The notes below the pieces were generated by a model. That model had not been told where the DNA came from, did no database searches, and worked only from the letters and a program-made list of their open reading frames with translations. From NCBI GenBank assembly GCA_029747015.1, contig JAKOGI010001273.1:1-64000 (forward strand): 64,000 nt of DNA, read 5' to 3'. Positions within the stretch are counted from its first letter, which is position 1; each line of letters begins with the position of its first letter. Of this stretch, positions 58,594 through 64,000 are shown piece after piece. The position numbers and the translations under genes are program-made. Source of the DNA: Carnegiea gigantea. Lineage: Eukaryota; Streptophyta; Magnoliopsida; Caryophyllales; Cactaceae.

Positions 58594-59126
58594 TGTTGGA
58601 AAATGTTTGAAGATGTATAGAAGATAGGAGTTATAAGAATCTATGCTTTGTGTTACTTAATATTTGGTTTCTTTTCATCTGTTTTGCGTTCATTTTGCTC
58701 GACTACAAATGAGCCCTCCTTGAGAGTGTTTATAGTCATCCACGTCCTCAATGGATGTTGGGGATTAACTTAATCCTAGCTATTATTAAGTTGATATAAG
58801 CTTTCATCCTAATATCTTGTTAGATATCTAGATATTATATTACAAGTATCTAGGATATTTTTTCTAGAATTATGTAGATATTCTAGATATTGATAAATGT
58901 AGATATTACGGAACATTCTAGAGAATTCTTTTAGAAAGTTCTAGAAGGATCTAGAAGATTTTAAAGTAATCTGGAAGGTTCTACGACTATCAGGATAGTT
59001 CTGGAATATTCTAGAAGGTACTAGAATATTCCGCAAGGTTCCGCGATAATATAGAAGATGTCAGAATACTTTAGAAGACTCTAGAACTTCAACATCAAGA
59101 TGTTTTTAGATTATTAACCTCTAACA
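58594..59126 (-). repeat. Element E 5' LTR with heat-shock-element arrays
   Basis: Colinear with 49821-50337. Perfect alternating heat-shock elements occur at 58934-58946 (GAAagTTCtaGAA) and 58999-59016 (TTCtgGAAtaTTCtaGAA), with a near-perfect run at 58911-58928 and further half-sites to about 59041. In minus orientation they lie roughly 85-215 bp inside the U3 end, where an LTR promoter is expected. Confidence 0.93.
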
Positions 59127-59131
59127 GTTCC

Positions 59132-60354
59132 GCTTGCTTCTAATCATATCTTTAATCATCCATTGAACTTTCTGTTGAAACATTCACTAACTGGGTGAGA
59201 GTAATTCATAGCGTGTCTCTAGTGCATGTGTTCTTTATTTTGTTCCACTAAATAGGACTTCCTGCATTCTTCCTTCATGTTGAGTATCTCCTATGAGTTT
59301 GTATATCCCTATCCCTATCCCTTACTAAAGTATCATCCATCACGGTGTTCTTTTACTTCTTTTGACGAGTAGAATGTATGCGAAGTACAATGTGTTTGAA
59401 TGCAAATTATGTGAGTGGAAAAAAATGTATTCCAGTATTTTTAATTAGAGCTTAGAAGTACCCATTTTAAGCAATTTTATTTTAATGAATTAATTTTATT
59501 GCGGGAGTCCTACATGGTTGGGGGTTATGGGAGTTGAAATACAGTAGCTTTATCCCATAATTGTAGAAAGGCGAATAATATACCTTATGTGTACATGCCT
59601 AAAATCAAGAGCTGATGTTGTGGCTTATAAAGTTAGGCAGCAACGGTTTGATCATCTAAAAATTAATGCTGAATGAACAATAATGCCATGAACAAGCTTC
59701 CAACTAAAATTTAGAAGTTAAAATACTTTTACCATATCTGCCTTCCGAATGTAATAGTGGCTGGCCAAAAAAAATATTACTACGTAATACGCTAAACTTA
59801 ATCACACACACGTTGTGTGTAATTCCAAACTAATTTTGATAAAGTGATGTGGAGGTAGTGTTCTTGTCTGGTTGTCCAACTCTTGGTTTCTTGCAAGAGA
59901 TGGAAATACTCGGTAAGAATGAATAGTTTGTCAACATAAAGAAGAAATTTTCAATACATTCCCCTGAAAAACCGAATCCCATGACTGGTCCGCGTAATTG
60001 TTGTTAGTCTCTAGCTTCATTATATTCGAAACGTTCTTGGCTTTTGCTCGATTAGATTCATGGCCGGCAAACGGCAATCACACTCGTCAATTTGAAGTAG
60101 GCTCCCGTCCTAAGGCTCATATTCTACAGTAGCTTTTTCTAAGTATGGCAATAACACCGCCACTACATATTTGCTTTCCTTTTTTTTTTTCTTAGATCTT
60201 ACATTTCATTACAATCGAGCTACTATTGACCCAATAAAAGATAGAATCACAGATTTTCTCCATTCACAAGACTTAAACCTGAGACCTTGTTTAAAGGGAA
60301 CAAGTGTCAAACTATTTTAACCAATCTATGTTGGTACCACATATATGCTATTGA
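59132..60354. other. Intergenic, nothing firmly recognised
   Basis: No gene is seen. 60265-60350 contains acttaaacctgagaccttg and ccaatctatgttggta, wording seen in tRNA-derived SINE-like repeats, but no complete element could be defined. Confidence 0.5.
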
Positions 60355-60566
60355 GGGCCTGTTCTTTTCGTAGGTAAAAGAATGAAATGAGTTGAAGTAA
60401 ATTGAAGTGAATTGAATTTTTTTATATGATAAATTGAACTTGATTAAAATAGTGGAAGTAGATTGAAGTAGATTAAAGTAGGCTAAAGTGAATTGAAATA
60501 GATTGAAGTAAATTAAAGTGAATTGAAGTTGGCATTTTAAAACTGACCCACGAAAAGAACAAGCTC
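60355..60566. mobile_element. Tourist-like MITE 3 (PIF/Harbinger type)
   Basis: Ends are gggcctgttcttttcgta and the complement of cacgaaaagaacaagctc. Flanking triplets are TGA (60352-60354) and TAA (60567-60569). The interior repeats ttgaagtaRattgaa. No coding capacity. Confidence 0.85.
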
Positions 60567-60569
60567 TAA

Positions 60570-61322
60570 GTAGGATTTGATGAGATCTACATGTCACAGT
60601 GCTACTCCTTCTAGCAGAAAAACAAATTTCAAGGCCCGCAAAAATGTTGCAAAATAAAACTTTTCACATCGAAACTTTCCAAAAGGCGGGCGTTCCTCTG
60701 GGAACCGTCCACTATTTTATCAGGCTACCAATGTAGAAAGAACGAAGAAGCATTAGTCTCTATCGACAAGGAGCAGCTCGTGGAGAGGATTATTTGAGGC
60801 TCATCAGGGCCTACGCCTAAATATTTTAGTGCAGAGGCTTTTGGTAAGTTGAGTTTAAGACCATTTGGATGTAGTTTTTCAAATCAAATCCAAAAGCAAC
60901 ACAAAACAAAACAACAAGCATTAATCCAAACCAGAGATTATTTGCAATAGTTTATCCGGTGATTTTAAATTGTGGTTTTGTAGTCTTGAGGAACTAGAAA
61001 GTAAAGGGCAATGGTAGTTTGATCACTAGTACTAGCACCAGTACCAGTGCTCTACAAATGCTAAGCACCTATTTCCTGTAAAACCAAGAGCTGCTTCAAC
61101 AATTTCCAACAGCAAGTGCATAAATCCATAGACAGCATTTTGGGGAACAAAATAAACTTAGAAAACACTTCAACTGTTCCCAACACAAATTCTGAACAGC
61201 AAGAACCTCAGGCGGTTACACACCCTTCTCAACATTAAATAGAAATTGATGTTCTATTCTGGTCCTATTTCAAAATTGTCAGATGTGGTAATTCCGCTTG
61301 AGATAAGTGAAGAAAATACAAC
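60570..61322. other. Downstream flank and 3' UTR of RPL23A
   Basis: No other gene is visible. The 3' UTR and polyadenylation site of RPL23A should lie in about 61050-61322, but I cannot place the site from sequence alone. Confidence 0.6.
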
Positions 61323-63163
<1,841 letters not shown>

Positions 63164-63460
63164 TGATGATGTCCAAGGCAGCACTTAAATCCTAAAAATG
63201 AAAAATTGCAACTGAGATAAACTTAGACTAGTTGATTAATAAGTCGCAGCTGTAGAGAGAGAGGTGTGCACAGAGAAAACTAACCTAGAGGAAAGAGAAA
63301 GGGATAAAGCCGCTGCGGCCGCGAAGTAGGGTTGTGGGATGCAGAAGAGGAGCACATATAGGTTAGGTGCCATAAGGATGTGTTCGAACTAGGTTTTCTG
63401 TTTGGGCTGGGCCTTGAGGCATCAAAGAGGGCCGACTGACAAAACGTGCAAGCCCATCAC
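63164..63460 (-). promoter_or_regulatory. RPL23A 5' UTR with leader intron and core promoter
   Basis: A leader intron is likely at 63192-63284 (minus reading TCTAG|GTTAGT ... TTTTTAG|GATT). The first exon upstream contains ACAACCCTAC, close to a telo-box, and a C/T-rich start region. A possible TATA box (CCTATATG) is near 63355-63362. Site II-type TGGGCC/T motifs occur at about 63403-63415 and 63448-63455. Telo-box plus site II is the known arrangement in plant ribosomal protein promoters. The start site is inferred. Confidence 0.65.
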
Positions 63461-64000
63461 TGGCCACTAGTAAAAATGGTTTATGAATAACAAGTTAATG
63501 ACCAATGGGTCGATCCACATTGATCCAAGTGGGTTGATCCTTTTAAAATAGGTCAATTAATAATGGCTTAGGTCAATAGCAGGTCAGTCCATTTAGAATA
63601 CGTTAATAGATCGAATTTGGTTGACCTATGTAATAGCTTGTTATTCTTGACAACTTATTTCTCAGAACTTTTTTAAGGTCAATTACTTGTCAAACTTATT
63701 TACATGATATTCTTGGTAAAATATTACTAACAATTCATATGTAACAATAATTATTACACACAGATCTTGCACAAGTTTGTTAAATTTTTATTTTTACGGG
63801 CCAAAAGCGGGTCAACCCTAGGCAAGCCCATTTTGTTAATAGGTCAACCCAACTCGATCCATTGTCCAATCCTATTTATGATCATTACTCAACACCAAAA
63901 AAGGATAAGTTTGAAAAAATATACATGATAAAACATCTTGGATAAAATTATTTCATTTAATATGTATGTTCAAAAATGTTCTCGATTTATAACTTAATGT
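63461..64000. other. GGGTCAAC-rich transposon remnant
   Basis: 63500-63620 and 63795-63880 carry repeated gggtcgatcc, ggtcaacc and aggtcaat motifs in opposite orientations around an AT-rich centre, like the hAT-style elements at 41767, 47727 and 53054. Ends and target duplication were not resolved. The window edge may be beyond it. Confidence 0.5.

Larger units (their letters stand above)
49821..59126 (-). mobile_element. Element E: Ty1/copia retrotransposon with heat-shock-element LTRs
   Basis: LTRs at 49821-50337 and 58594-59126 are flanked by perfect 5-bp duplications GTTCC (49816-49820 and 59127-59131). On the minus strand the primer site TGATACTAGAGCCA (58579-58592) follows the 5' LTR, and the purine tract AAGGGGGAG (50338-50346) precedes the 3' LTR. 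Gag, protease, integrase, RT and RNase H run in copia order from 58.5 to 54.5 kb. A CACTA remnant lies between RNase H and the purine tract. Confidence 0.95.

Overview
This is nuclear DNA from a flowering plant, most likely a eudicot. The evidence is AT-rich intergenic sequence, spliced gene structure with GT-AG introns, plant-type Ty1/copia and Ty3/gypsy elements, plant MITEs, and a three-exon 60S ribosomal protein L23a gene. I cannot name the species.

Positions 1-33018 form one four-layer nest of LTR retrotransposons. The outer layer (A) is a decayed Ty1/copia element on the plus strand; the window opens inside its 5' LTR and its 3' LTR ends at 33018. Its RNase H coding region is split by a minus-strand Ty3/gypsy element (C, 3954-32127) with 5-bp GACTA duplications, and the copia frame resumes exactly after the second duplication. 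C carries gag and protease remnants on the minus strand (27.0-31.3 kb) and, in place of a recognisable polymerase, an antisense plus-strand ORF of the plant-mobile-domain (PMD) type. That ORF is split by a plus-strand Athila-type element (B, 7231-23471). B's gag is in turn split by another minus-strand Ty3/gypsy element (D, 9654-16005). A 730-bp hAT-like MITE also sits in C. B, C and D all lack a recognisable RT/RNase H/integrase core.

Positions 33019-49815 are a mosaic of smaller pieces: a copia RT/RNase H fragment with an LTR, a 5'-truncated RTE-type LINE with a 13-bp target duplication, Tourist-like MITEs, hAT-like elements rich in GGGT motifs, short tandem repeats, a (TA)n microsatellite, a 4.2-kb non-coding LTR-flanked element and a tRNA-His-like sequence.

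Positions 49816-59131 hold a second nest: a minus-strand Ty1/copia element (E) with GTTCC duplications whose LTRs carry long heat-shock-element arrays. E contains an En/Spm (CACTA) transposon remnant, which holds a piece of a filament-like plant protein gene and a hAT element with an 8-bp duplication.

Positions 61323-63360 contain the only gene that looks intact, RPL23A on the minus strand, with a ribosomal-protein-type promoter. Everything else coding in the window is transposon-derived and mostly broken by stops and frameshifts.
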